A DNA stretch of 16,806 nt from Candidatus Aminicenantota bacterium (lineage in GTDB: Bacteria; Acidobacteriota; Aminicenantia; S016-38): the NCBI GenBank assembly GCA_027062035.1, contig JAMOUL010000031.1, positions 1 to 16,806 on the forward strand, written 5' to 3'. Numbering within the stretch: position 1 is the first letter of the stretch; each line of letters starts with the position of its first letter. Of the stretch, positions 1-7,536 are shown in pieces. The translations under genes and the position numbers were made by a program. Below the pieces are notes generated by a model, which saw only the letters and a list, made by a program, of their open reading frames with translations, had not been told where the DNA came from and did not search any database.

Positions 1-596
1 GCCCCCTCAAGCCCATAGGTCTTATAGATCCCAGAACCGGCAAGACCCCGTATGCAGTGGTTCAGCTGAGGCAGGATAATATTGCAGCTACCCTCTATAG
101 TCTTGTGGGGTTTCAGACCAGATTAAGATGGGGGGAACAGAAAAGGGTTTTTTCCCTTATTCCGTGCCTTCACAGAGCAGAGTTCGTAAGGTACGGAGTT
201 ATGCATAGAAATACATATATAAATTCCCCGGCTATTCTTCTCGAAACTCTCCAGACAAGGAAAAGGGAGGATCTTTTCTTCGCAGGTCAGATCGTGGGGG
301 TTGAAGGATACATGGAGTCCGCTGCTATGGGAATTATGGCTGGTATATTTGCTTCAAAGCTTATCCGGGGTGAAGAATTAAAACCCCCTCCTGTGACAAC
401 TGCCATCGGGTCTCTGCTTCATTATATATCCCATGCTGACTGGAAGGATTTTCAACCAATGAACTTTGTTTTCGGCTTGCTTCCTCCCCTTAAGAAGAAA
501 ATCAGGGATAAAAGGTCAAGAAGATACGCATACTATCAAAGAGCTATAGAAGAGCTTAAGGAATGGATGAAAATCCATTTAATATCAAACAAATGA
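1..596 (+). CDS. trmFO: TrmFO, folate-dependent tRNA (uracil-5-)-methyltransferase, C-terminal part
   Basis: This is the 3' part of a gene that begins before the window; the reading frame starts at base 3 and gives 197 residues to TGA at 594-596. TrmFO is a cytosolic FAD enzyme that makes ribothymidine at position 54 of tRNA, using methylenetetrahydrofolate as carbon donor. Family hallmarks are visible: the PIGLIDPRTGKTPYAVVQLR stretch at the left edge, LVGFQTRLRWGEQKRVFSLI, EFVRYGVMHRNTYINSP, the FAGQIVGVEGYMESAAMG nucleotide-binding segment, and the terminal SHADWKDFQPMNFVFGLLPP block. The FAD-binding N-terminus and the first catalytic cysteine lie outside the window. One oddity is IPCLHRAEF where the family usually has IPGLENAEF. 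The gene converges on the next one with one base between the stop codons. Confidence 0.96.
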   Translation, partial: PLKPIGLIDPRTGKTPYAVVQLRQDNIAATLYSLVGFQTRLRWGEQKRVFSLIPCLHRAEFVRYGVMHRNTYINSPAILLETLQTRKREDLFFAGQIVGVEGYMESAAMGIMAGIFASKLIRGEELKPPPVTTAIGSLLHYISHADWKDFQPMNFVFGLLPPLKKKIRDKRSRRYAYYQRAIEELKEWMKIHLISNK

Positions 597-597
597 G

Positions 598-1914
598 CTA
601 TCTTAATACTCCTAACCGATAAAGAAGATACGTGTAAGCCCCAAGCACGGGAATCAGTATCAATGTTCTTTCGAGGAAAAGTATAAGTAGATGTGAAAAT
701 TTTACCGGTATTTCCCTGAACATATCCATAATCATGGGGCCAACTGAAGAGAAGAATATGAGCTGGGATGTACTGAGTATGGCTATGAAGAACCTGGATA
801 AAAGAGGAGCGTCCTTTACTGCAATTGTTGGGAGGTACATCTCGGCTATTTCCAGAACAGTAGCGATTGAAAGTTTCATGGGCTGGGGGAATCCTATCAG
901 TTTATAAAGGGGATAAAAGGGAAGGGCAAGGTAATTAAAGATACTGGTATGCCTTGCAAGCAGAAGGGCTATTGTTCCCACTGACGCTATGGTGCTCAGG
1001 ATAAGGGCAGCCAGGAATAGACCATCAATAAATCCTTTTATGAAAAGAGATAAAAGGGAAGGACTTTTTTCTGCTGTTAGAAGTGCCTGGTTTACGGCTT
1101 CCCTGAAAAGATGTCTTTTGATCTCTGCCTCGGGTATGGGTATGTTTACATAATCCTGAGGTATCTTTGAGGTTGGGGGAATTCGAACTATTATTGCTGC
1201 CGTAAGAAAAATTCCTATAAAATAACCCAGAAAGACCAGGGGGAAAAGATGAAGGATATTAAGGGTGGAAGCTACCACACCCACAAAACCTATGCTTACT
1301 GTAGAAAAGCACGTGGCTATGATGAAAGCTTCTCTTTTGGAATATCCTCCCTTCATAAAAACGTTTTTTGTGATATATAGTCCAACTGAATAACTTCCCA
1401 CCCATGATGTTAAAATGTCCAGGGCTGATCTTCCGGGAATCTTATAAACGGGTTTCATCAGAGGCCTTGCAAGGGTGCCGATAAAATCCAGAGTTCCGGT
1501 ACTGGTTAACATGTTTATAATTGAGGCACCAATAGGAATAATGATGGCTACAGAAGGTACAAGCAAACCCATCATAAATTTTTTCAAATCTCCCTCAAAG
1601 AGAAAGCGTGGTCCGTATCCTGTGAAGAAGGCGATGGCTATCAGGCCACCCAGAATTCTCAGTACATAAATAAAAATGGAAGTCCTGAATTTGCTGAACC
1701 TGTGGGTAAAGGGGGCAAAAATGGTCAAACCCACCCCGAGCAGTAAAAGCACTAAAGTGTAAATATCAACCTGTCGGGGGAAACTATTTCTTATCCATGA
1801 AACAGCTATATCAAAGGGAACGGTTAATTTCCCTCCATATTTGACCGGAAGGAAGAAAAAGAAAAACCCCAGAGTGAAAGGGAAGAGAAATTTAAACCAT
1901 TTCTTTCTTTCCAT
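598..1914 (-). CDS. YjiH-like membrane protein with nucleoside-recognition (Gate) domain
   Basis: A 438-residue integral membrane protein with about ten hydrophobic segments (roughly residues 8-24, 50-70, 78-100, 115-136, 195-222, 224-243, 298-320, 325-342, 368-392, 405-432). A charged loop at about 245-290 separates two halves. The sequence resembles the YjiH family, whose members carry the Gate fold shared with nucleoside transporters and spore maturation proteins; SVGPMIMDMF near residue 390 and SWVGSYSVGLY near 170 fit this. The transported compound is not known for the family, and I infer transport only from the fold. ATG at 1914 is the only reasonable start, since an in-frame stop lies two codons upstream. 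No ribosome binding site is visible. It is divergent from the M49-like gene with 28 bp between start codons and converges on trmFO at its 3' end. Confidence 0.8.
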   Translation of the reverse strand: MERKKWFKFLFPFTLGFFFFFLPVKYGGKLTVPFDIAVSWIRNSFPRQVDIYTLVLLLLGVGLTIFAPFTHRFSKFRTSIFIYVLRILGGLIAIAFFTGYGPRFLFEGDLKKFMMGLLVPSVAIIIPIGASIINMLTSTGTLDFIGTLARPLMKPVYKIPGRSALDILTSWVGSYSVGLYITKNVFMKGGYSKREAFIIATCFSTVSIGFVGVVASTLNILHLFPLVFLGYFIGIFLTAAIIVRIPPTSKIPQDYVNIPIPEAEIKRHLFREAVNQALLTAEKSPSLLSLFIKGFIDGLFLAALILSTIASVGTIALLLARHTSIFNYLALPFYPLYKLIGFPQPMKLSIATVLEIAEMYLPTIAVKDAPLLSRFFIAILSTSQLIFFSSVGPMIMDMFREIPVKFSHLLILFLERTLILIPVLGAYTYLLYRLGVLR

Positions 1915-1942
1915 ATTTCATATGATATAAAATACCTTAGTT
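1915..1942. promoter_or_regulatory. 28-bp divergent intergenic region with AT-rich -10-like boxes
   Basis: This short gap separates the start codons of the YjiH-like and M49-like genes and must serve both unless one is read from far away. On the plus strand TATAAA at 1926-1931 lies 11 nt before the ATG at 1943. On the minus strand TATATC (1929 to 1924) or TATCAT (1927 to 1922) lies 7-9 nt before the ATG at 1914. No convincing -35 box is seen on either side and neither gene has an SD sequence. If these boxes work, transcripts would be leaderless or nearly so. The assignment is inferred from base composition and spacing. Confidence 0.4.
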
Positions 1943-3385
1943 ATGGGAAAATTTATTCTTTTACTGTTTATGGCACTTATTCCGCTGAAGGTATCCAATG
2001 GAGTCCCGGAAAGCCTGAAGGAGGTGGGGAAGCTTATTAATAAGATATACTGGGAGCAGAGTTGCGGATCCAGGTGTTCTGAGTATCTTTCCGAAATTGA
2101 GGCAGAGGAAACGAGAATGCTTTTCCAGCTAAACTTCGGTCCATTTAACAGGGTTACAGGAGAACCTTTGATAGAGGGGATAAAGGCTTTTCCAGGCCAG
2201 GGAAATTATCCTGAGGGAGTTACAGGGAAAGAACTTATTGCCTTTCTGGAAAAACACCCGGAACTGGAGGACGAAATAAAAAGTCCTTATATGGTGGTGG
2301 TCAGGGATAATGACGGTTTCAGGGCTATTCCCTATTCCGAAAAATTCTCGCTTCTTCTCAAGCAGATGAATAAAATATTATCTTCAACCCATACCGGAAA
2401 TGAATCCCTGGATAAGTATTTGCATGCAAGGGCTAATGAGCTTTTGATCGACAAATATGAAGAGGGGGATAATCTCTGGTTAAAGATTAATAAGGGTCTT
2501 TCTGCTTACATCGGTCCCTGCATTGTGGAAGATCCCTTGCTCGGGACGAAAATGGCATATGGAGAAGTGGTTTTTACAATAGATACAGAATGGACAGAAT
2601 GGGGAAAGAGAGTTTCAGCTTTTCTTCCAGAAATTCAAAGAAGATTGCCTGTGCAGGAGCTTCAAAGTACCAGGGCAGGCAAGTATCCAGGGCTTCAGGT
2701 AGCAGATCTTAAATTTGCCGCCGGAGTTCTCAGGGTTCCTCCTGTTGCCAATTTTGTGATTTTGCCCCCCGAGATTCCTGAGCTTTCTAAAAAAATATTC
2801 TTTAAAAATATAATGTTTCAAAAGTATGAAAAGACAATCTCAAAGGTGGGAGAGAAGTTTATACATGGCTGGAAGACGGATAAAAAAGGGTGGTTTTCCT
2901 TTGTGATTATTCATGATATTTTCCATTATATCGGTACTTTTAAAACCCCCGGTGGCGGAATTACCCGGGAAAAACCGGGGAAAAAGAGGTATTTTATTTT
3001 AGAAGAAATTAAAGCCGATGCTTCTGCAGTATATTTTGCCGGGTTGCTTTCCAGAAGGGGAATGATAAGTAAAGATGTTGACAATTTCTGGAAAAATTAT
3101 CTGGCTCACCTTGTATATTATGCAGCAAGAAGAGAAAGGGCTGCTATATCAGAAATTAACTATCTTCTACTTGAAGGTGGAATTAGATTGAGAAATGATG
3201 GTAAAATAGAAATTCTTGAAGATTTCAGAAAGGCACTGGGTAGTATGTTGAAAAAATCTCTTGAAGCACAAATTTCCGGGGGAAAAAACGAACTGCTGGG
3301 ATATCAGAAACTTCCCTTTGGTTTCGAAGAAACCCTGAAAGAATATTCTGATTTTGATTTCTATATGGAAAATGATATAAAATAA
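1943..3385 (+). CDS. Exported M49 (dipeptidyl peptidase III)-like protein with HDxxH variant metal motif
   Basis: A 480-residue protein with an N-terminal signal peptide (hydrophobic core at residues 4-15, likely cleavage near residue 20). The body resembles the bacterial branch of zinc peptidase family M49: the ESLDKYLHARANELLIDKY block (about 154-172), YIGPCIVEDPLLGTKMAYG (about 190-208), and FLPEIQRRLPV. Bacterial relatives carry HExxHG followed by EExKAD, which bind zinc and supply the catalytic Glu. Here the first motif is H324-D325-I-F-H328 followed by Tyr, and the second is E354-E355-I-K-A-D359. The three zinc ligands (H324, H328, E355) are kept but the general-base Glu is Asp. It may be a weakened or altered peptidase or a non-catalytic binder. 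ATG at 1943 is the only start after an upstream stop; no SD is seen. A TPR protein follows after 24 nt. Confidence 0.75.
   Translation: MGKFILLLFMALIPLKVSNGVPESLKEVGKLINKIYWEQSCGSRCSEYLSEIEAEETRMLFQLNFGPFNRVTGEPLIEGIKAFPGQGNYPEGVTGKELIAFLEKHPELEDEIKSPYMVVVRDNDGFRAIPYSEKFSLLLKQMNKILSSTHTGNESLDKYLHARANELLIDKYEEGDNLWLKINKGLSAYIGPCIVEDPLLGTKMAYGEVVFTIDTEWTEWGKRVSAFLPEIQRRLPVQELQSTRAGKYPGLQVADLKFAAGVLRVPPVANFVILPPEIPELSKKIFFKNIMFQKYEKTISKVGEKFIHGWKTDKKGWFSFVIIHDIFHYIGTFKTPGGGITREKPGKKRYFILEEIKADASAVYFAGLLSRRGMISKDVDNFWKNYLAHLVYYAARRERAAISEINYLLLEGGIRLRNDGKIEILEDFRKALGSMLKKSLEAQISGGKNELLGYQKLPFGFEETLKEYSDFDFYMENDIK
3354..3381 (+). promoter_or_regulatory. Possible internal promoter for the TPR gene and ligA
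   Basis: TTGATT at 3354-3359 and TATAAA at 3376-3381, separated by 16 nt, lie at the 3' end of the M49-like coding sequence. They would start transcription near 3388, giving a leader of about 20 nt that contains the strong SD of the next gene. The -10 part sits in a 13-bp string (3372-3384) that recurs exactly at 1922-1934, before the M49-like gene. AT-rich coding sequence can produce such boxes by chance, so this is tentative. Confidence 0.35.
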
Positions 3386-3393
3386 ACAATTAT

Positions 3394-3403
3394 AAAAGGA
3401 GGA
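3394..3403 (+). promoter_or_regulatory. Strong ribosome binding site of the TPR gene
   Basis: A purine run with the core AAAGGAGGAAGA lies just before the ATG at 3410. It fixes the start of the TPR protein and shows that this organism uses conventional Shine-Dalgarno pairing for non-leading genes. Confidence 0.75.
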
Positions 3404-3409
3404 AGAGAT

Positions 3410-4459
3410 ATGAAGAAGACCTTACTACTCATCCTGGTTTTTGCTCTTGTTTTTCCGCTTTTTGCAGTAAATGCTAATAAGCTTTACGTTCAGGGAATAA
3501 CAGCCCAGGATCCTGCTAAAAAGATCCAGCTTCTTGAGAAGTGGCTATCCCTGTTCGGGAATGAGAAGAAACACGCGGACAAACTTCCTTATGTGTATCT
3601 TGGTCTTTATGACGCTTCATTAAGATTGAAGAGATGTGACAAGATAGTACTTTATGGAGTAAAAGCCATTGAGTTTGCAAAGAGTGACCTTGATAAGCCA
3701 TTTATTTATGCAAGGATGGCGGATTGTTATAGAAAGCAGAAGAAGTGCGATAAAGCTATAGAGAATTTCAGCGCTTCAATTGCAATCCTTAAAAAGATAC
3801 TTGCCAATCCTCCCAAGAACCTTCGCATTAGCAAATATAAACTCCTTCTTGCGGACGATTTGCGGTTGAAGGGATTTTGTGCCTTTAATCTCGGGAAGAC
3901 GGACCAGGGGATGAAGGACATGTACGAAGCTGCAAAGATATATTCCCAGTTTGGTCCAAGGGGTAAAAAGAGGGCAAATTTACTTATGAGGTTCCTTTTT
4001 GAAGAAGGGAAAAAATACTTCCAGAAGGGTGACTATAATACAGCAAACAAACTTGTATGTGGTGTAACTTCCAAACTCGATAGTTATGAAACCTATGTCC
4101 TCTGTGCTGTTACCTTTGAGAAACTTGGTGTTAACGGAGACAAAACTACCCCGCTTTATATAAAGGCCTATAATAAAAAGAAAAATGGTGCTCTGGCATA
4201 TAAAATAGGAAGATATTATCTTACCAAATGCCTGGGCAAGGACAAGAAGTCCATTAAGGACCCGAAAAGTGCAGAGCTTGCAATGAATTACCTTGCAGAT
4301 GCAGTTGTGCTTCTTAAGGGAAATGGAAAGCAGAAGGTTCTATATGATAGCGCTTATAAGCTTCTCACCGGGCTTTATAAAATAAAATACTTCAAAGCAA
4401 AGGAAAAGCCCACCCTGGAATCGATACTGGCAGATGCAAGGGAAAGGGTTGGGAAATAA
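3410..4459 (+). CDS. Exported TPR-type repeat protein
   Basis: A 349-residue protein with a clear signal peptide (KK, then hydrophobic 5-18, cleavage likely after A22 in V-N-A). The mature part is all-helical with TPR-like pairs at about residues 61-91, 98-132, 143-180, 188-222 and 226-256, recognisable from patterns such as ARMADCYRKQKKCDKAIENF and EEGKKYFQKGDYNTANKLV. TPR domains bind peptides or partner proteins, so this is likely an envelope or periplasmic scaffold; I cannot assign a partner. The mature protein holds seven cysteines (76, 106, 113, 157, 217, 232, 274), many for an exported protein, so disulfides are possible. It follows the M49-like secreted gene by 24 nt and its 3' end overlaps ligA, so the three genes look cotranscribed. 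Confidence 0.8.
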   Translation: MKKTLLLILVFALVFPLFAVNANKLYVQGITAQDPAKKIQLLEKWLSLFGNEKKHADKLPYVYLGLYDASLRLKRCDKIVLYGVKAIEFAKSDLDKPFIYARMADCYRKQKKCDKAIENFSASIAILKKILANPPKNLRISKYKLLLADDLRLKGFCAFNLGKTDQGMKDMYEAAKIYSQFGPRGKKRANLLMRFLFEEGKKYFQKGDYNTANKLVCGVTSKLDSYETYVLCAVTFEKLGVNGDKTTPLYIKAYNKKKNGALAYKIGRYYLTKCLGKDKKSIKDPKSAELAMNYLADAVVLLKGNGKQKVLYDSAYKLLTGLYKIKYFKAKEKPTLESILADARERVGK

Positions 4460-6473
4460 ATTAACCTTAGAAGAAGCTAAAAAAGAAATAGAGAAGCTCC
4501 GCGAGGAGATTCGTTACCACGAGTATAAGTACTATGTAGAGGCACAACCGGAAATCTCAGACTACGAATTTGATATGCTCATGAAAAGGCTGGAGGAACT
4601 GGAAGCCCAGTTCCCCCAGCTTATAACACCCGATTCTCCCACCCAGAGAGTAGGCGAGAAACCACTGGAGGGTTTTCCCACCGCCCGTCATGATCCACCC
4701 ATGCTTTCACTGGAAAACGTTTATTCCTATGAAGAGTTTCTTGAATTTCACAATAGAGTTCTGAAAGCTCTTCCCGGAGAGAAGGTCGAATATGTGGTGG
4801 AGATGAAAATCGACGGGGTGAGCATAGCAGTCCAGTACGAGAACGGTGTTTATTCCCGTGCAATTACAAGGGGAGATGGGTTTCAGGGTGATGTGGTTAC
4901 GGAAAATATTAAGACGATAAGAAGTCTTCCCCTGAGGATAAAGGAAAAGCGTTTTGTGGAGGTAAGAGGCGAAGTCTATATGCCCAAGGATGCCTTTGAG
5001 AGATTAAACAGGGAAAGGGAAGAAAAGGGGGAACCCCTATTTGCCAATCCAAGGAATGCAACTGCAGGTACAATAAGGCTTCTTGACCCGCGGGAAGTGG
5101 CCCGCAGGCATCTTGATATTTTTTTCTACTATATATTTATAGAAAGGGATTATCCAAGGGCTACCCATTGGGAAAATTTACAGCTTATTAAAGAGCTTGG
5201 ACTCAAAAGAAACGAACTGGTGTGGTTTTGCCGTAGCCCTGAAGATGTGCTTAAGATCTGGGATGAATGGAAGGATAAGAGGGAAGATCTTCCGTACGAA
5301 GTGGATGGGCTTGTAGTGAAGGTAAACTCCATAGATCAACAGAAACGTCTTGGAGCGACGGCAAAATTTCCTCGTTGGGCAATTGCCTTTAAGTTTCCTG
5401 CCAAACAGGCAGTAACACAGATTGTGGATATTGAGCTTAATGTAGGAAGAACCGGTGCAGTGACTCCCGTGGCTATTTTAAAGCCAGTTCAACTTGCAGG
5501 AACCACTGTATCAAGGGCTACCCTTCACAATGAGGAAGAGATCAGAAGAAAGGATATAAGAATAGGTGACTGGGTGGTTATAGAGAAGGGAGGAGACATT
5601 ATTCCCAAGGTTGTTTCGGTTGTAAAATCAAGGAGAACCGGTAAGGAAAAGCCCTTTGTAATGCCCAGGAAGTGTCCTGTGTGCGGCTCTGAGCTTTACA
5701 GGCCTCCTGGTGAAGTTATATGGCGTTGTCCCAATGCCGCATGTCCTGCCAAGATCAGAGAATCCATACTTCATTTTGTGTCCAGAAATGCGATGAACAT
5801 AGAACATATAGGGGAATCTCTGGTGGATCAGCTGTTGAAGAATGGGCTTATAAAGGATCCGGCGGACCTTTATTATCTGAAGAAGGAAGATCTGATGAAC
5901 CTTGAGCGTATGGGACCAAAGAGCGCTCAAAACGTACTGGATGAGATTGAACGCAGTAAATCCAACGACCTCTGGAGACTTATACATGCACTGGGAATAA
6001 GATATGTTGGAGAAAAAACAGCAAAATTGCTTGAGGAACATTTTGAGAGTCTGGATGATCTTATGAAGGCTGATTATAACAAACTGATAACTATTCCAGA
6101 GATCGGATACAAGGTGGCTGATAGTATTGTTCACTTTTTCAGGGATGAGCACAATCTGAAGATTATAGAAAAACTCAGGAAGGCAGGGGTGAATTTCCGC
6201 AGGCTTAAAGATGTGGAGGAGGGCGAAAAGCCACTGGCTGGTAAAACCTTTGTGTTTACCGGGGAACTGGACAGTTTTACCAGATCCGAAGCTTCAGCTA
6301 TAGTGGAAAGCCTGGGGGGGAAGGTAAGCTCTTCTGTTTCCAGAAAAACGGATTTTGTGGTTGTGGGAAAGAATCCGGGCTCAAAGTATCAGAAAGCCAT
6401 ACAGTTAGGTGTTAAGACCCTGAATGAAGAGGAATTTCTTCAGCTTCTCAGGGAGAGCGGATATAGTATCTGA
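4434..6473 (+). CDS. ligA: NAD+-dependent DNA ligase LigA
   Basis: A full-length 679-residue bacterial DNA ligase, which seals nicks in replication and repair using NAD+. Domains in order: Ia NAD-binding helices (about 10-75, with RYHEYKYY and EISDYEFD), nucleotidyltransferase domain (about 76-325) with the K125-I-D-G catalytic lysine motif, OB fold (about 326-405), four-cysteine zinc finger (C414, C417, C432, C437), helix-hairpin-helix region (about 440-590), and BRCT domain (about 600-679, KTFVFTGELDSFTRSEA). The ATG at 4434 overlaps the TPR gene by 26 nt but has no SD. An in-frame TTG at 4449, 5 nt after AAGGGA, is a good alternative that would give 674 residues and match the short N-termini of thermophile ligases. 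It converges on the DUF123 gene with 4 nt between the coding sequences. Confidence 0.98.
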   Translation: MQGKGLGNKLTLEEAKKEIEKLREEIRYHEYKYYVEAQPEISDYEFDMLMKRLEELEAQFPQLITPDSPTQRVGEKPLEGFPTARHDPPMLSLENVYSYEEFLEFHNRVLKALPGEKVEYVVEMKIDGVSIAVQYENGVYSRAITRGDGFQGDVVTENIKTIRSLPLRIKEKRFVEVRGEVYMPKDAFERLNREREEKGEPLFANPRNATAGTIRLLDPREVARRHLDIFFYYIFIERDYPRATHWENLQLIKELGLKRNELVWFCRSPEDVLKIWDEWKDKREDLPYEVDGLVVKVNSIDQQKRLGATAKFPRWAIAFKFPAKQAVTQIVDIELNVGRTGAVTPVAILKPVQLAGTTVSRATLHNEEEIRRKDIRIGDWVVIEKGGDIIPKVVSVVKSRRTGKEKPFVMPRKCPVCGSELYRPPGEVIWRCPNAACPAKIRESILHFVSRNAMNIEHIGESLVDQLLKNGLIKDPADLYYLKKEDLMNLERMGPKSAQNVLDEIERSKSNDLWRLIHALGIRYVGEKTAKLLEEHFESLDDLMKADYNKLITIPEIGYKVADSIVHFFRDEHNLKIIEKLRKAGVNFRRLKDVEEGEKPLAGKTFVFTGELDSFTRSEASAIVESLGGKVSSSVSRKTDFVVVGKNPGSKYQKAIQLGVKTLNEEEFLQLLRESGYSI

Positions 6474-6477
6474 AGAA

Positions 6478-6852
6478 TTAGATTTGAGCTTTTCTGTAGC
6501 CCAGATGGTGAAGAAATTCTCTGTCAGGTTTTCCAGAAAAGAGGTGCGAGTAGTTTCCTGTATCAGAGCTCCCAAAGCCTTTTACTGATGGCTTAAGTTT
6601 TCTCTCAAGGATTTTTACAAGTGTCTTTTCTTCCAGCTCTCCTATCCATGCTTCTAATGGTATTGCCTTCTGCAGTAAATAGTCTATGTGCCAGTGCAAT
6701 CGTTTTTCTCTGATAAAGTGTCTTCTTATCCTGGATAGGCTACCTGAACCGACGTAGGTATACTGGCCTTCTGGAAACTTAAAGGTACCCAGAGCCCCAA
6801 TTTTTATGGTTGAGTTTTCAGGAAGATTTAAAATAAGTATATAGGAGCTCAA
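6478..6852 (-). CDS. GIY-YIG nuclease-like protein of the DUF123 family
   Basis: A 124-residue protein matching the DUF123 branch of the GIY-YIG superfamily: IKIGALGTFKFPEGQYTYVGSGS (residues 16-38, with the split core tyrosines), RIRRHF (41-46), and the family-defining HWHIDYLL (53-60). Members occur alone or fused to endonuclease III-type proteins; their substrate is uncertain. The C-terminal block, usually a Cys-x-Cys-containing SD..C.SHLF, reads GFGSSDTGNYSHLF (92-105), so the cysteines are missing. The start is TTG at 6852, forming a TTGA overlap with the stop of the upstream hydrolase gene; no ATG is available nearby. It is the last gene of the minus-strand operon and its 3' end faces ligA directly. 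Confidence 0.83.
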   Translation of the reverse strand: MSSYILILNLPENSTIKIGALGTFKFPEGQYTYVGSGSLSRIRRHFIREKRLHWHIDYLLQKAIPLEAWIGELEEKTLVKILERKLKPSVKGFGSSDTGNYSHLFSGKPDREFLHHLGYRKAQI

Positions 6853-7532
6853 AACTTTATGGATTTTCCGCTACCTGCCCTTTCCACTTCGAAATAATCA
6901 GCAAAAATTTTGAAGGCTTTATCACCTGTGCAGTGGGAAGGATAAGCCTTTACAACCCCTGCATTTTTAAGCTGTTCAGCAACTTTCCTTATTGTTTCGA
7001 GCGATGAAGAGAATAGATGAAATCCCCCCAGTACCCACAGTGGTTTTCCGAATTTTTCCGATGCCAGTCTGGCGAAATTTTCAATTCCAGGATGGGAGCA
7101 ACCTGCTAAAATTAACACAGCTTCCCCGTTCTCTACTGCAAGAAACTGTTCTGGAACAGGTTCTTTTAGCTCTGGTCCTATCCATATGTTTTCCCTGATT
7201 TTTCTCCAGCCGTTTCCCCTGAAAACTTTTACCCCCTTTCTTTCAAGTTCCTCCTGAAATTTTTTACTGAAGCCTTCACCAACGTATACCTCTAAATCAG
7301 GGTTTTTATTGGCCAGTGAGAGTAAACCTCCTGTATGGTCCCAGTGAGGATGGGATATAACAACCTGTTTTATTTCTTCAGGCTCAACAATCCGAAGAAG
7401 ATTCTGTAAAAAAATGTCCGGATCAGAGCCTGTATCGAAAAGCAAATCTCTATCTACAAGTGCTGAAAATCCCCATCCTGCTCCCCATCCCTTTCCGGCA
7501 GGATAGTTATCAAATATGACTCTAATTTCCAT
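6849..7532 (-). CDS. Metallo-beta-lactamase-fold hydrolase
   Basis: A 227-residue MBL-fold protein with the full metal set: H61-P-H63-W-D65-H66, H147 in GCSHPG, H172 in GGFHL, and H200 in SHCTGD. The GCSHPGI, GGFHL and SHCTGD order resembles the subgroup that contains ribofuranosylaminobenzene 5'-phosphate synthase-like and other small cytosolic hydrolases. I cannot name the substrate. There is no signal peptide. It starts with ATG 4 nt after the dehydrogenase stop and overlaps the DUF123 gene by 4 nt, so it is translationally coupled to it. No clear SD is visible. Confidence 0.87.
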   Translation of the reverse strand: MEIRVIFDNYPAGKGWGAGWGFSALVDRDLLFDTGSDPDIFLQNLLRIVEPEEIKQVVISHPHWDHTGGLLSLANKNPDLEVYVGEGFSKKFQEELERKGVKVFRGNGWRKIRENIWIGPELKEPVPEQFLAVENGEAVLILAGCSHPGIENFARLASEKFGKPLWVLGGFHLFSSSLETIRKVAEQLKNAGVVKAYPSHCTGDKAFKIFADYFEVERAGSGKSIKF

Positions 7533-7536
7533 ATTA

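Noticed and set aside
2945..2980. CCCCGG ... CCGGGG inverted repeat around a CCCGGG palindrome
   Set aside because: The stem is only 6 bp with a long loop, has no T-run, and lies inside the M49-like coding sequence in a Gly/Lys/Pro-rich loop. Not a terminator.
5628..6152. Open frame of 174 codons on the minus strand, antisense to ligA
   Set aside because: It lies wholly inside the ligase coding sequence, shows no family resemblance and has odd composition. It is a shadow of a strong gene.
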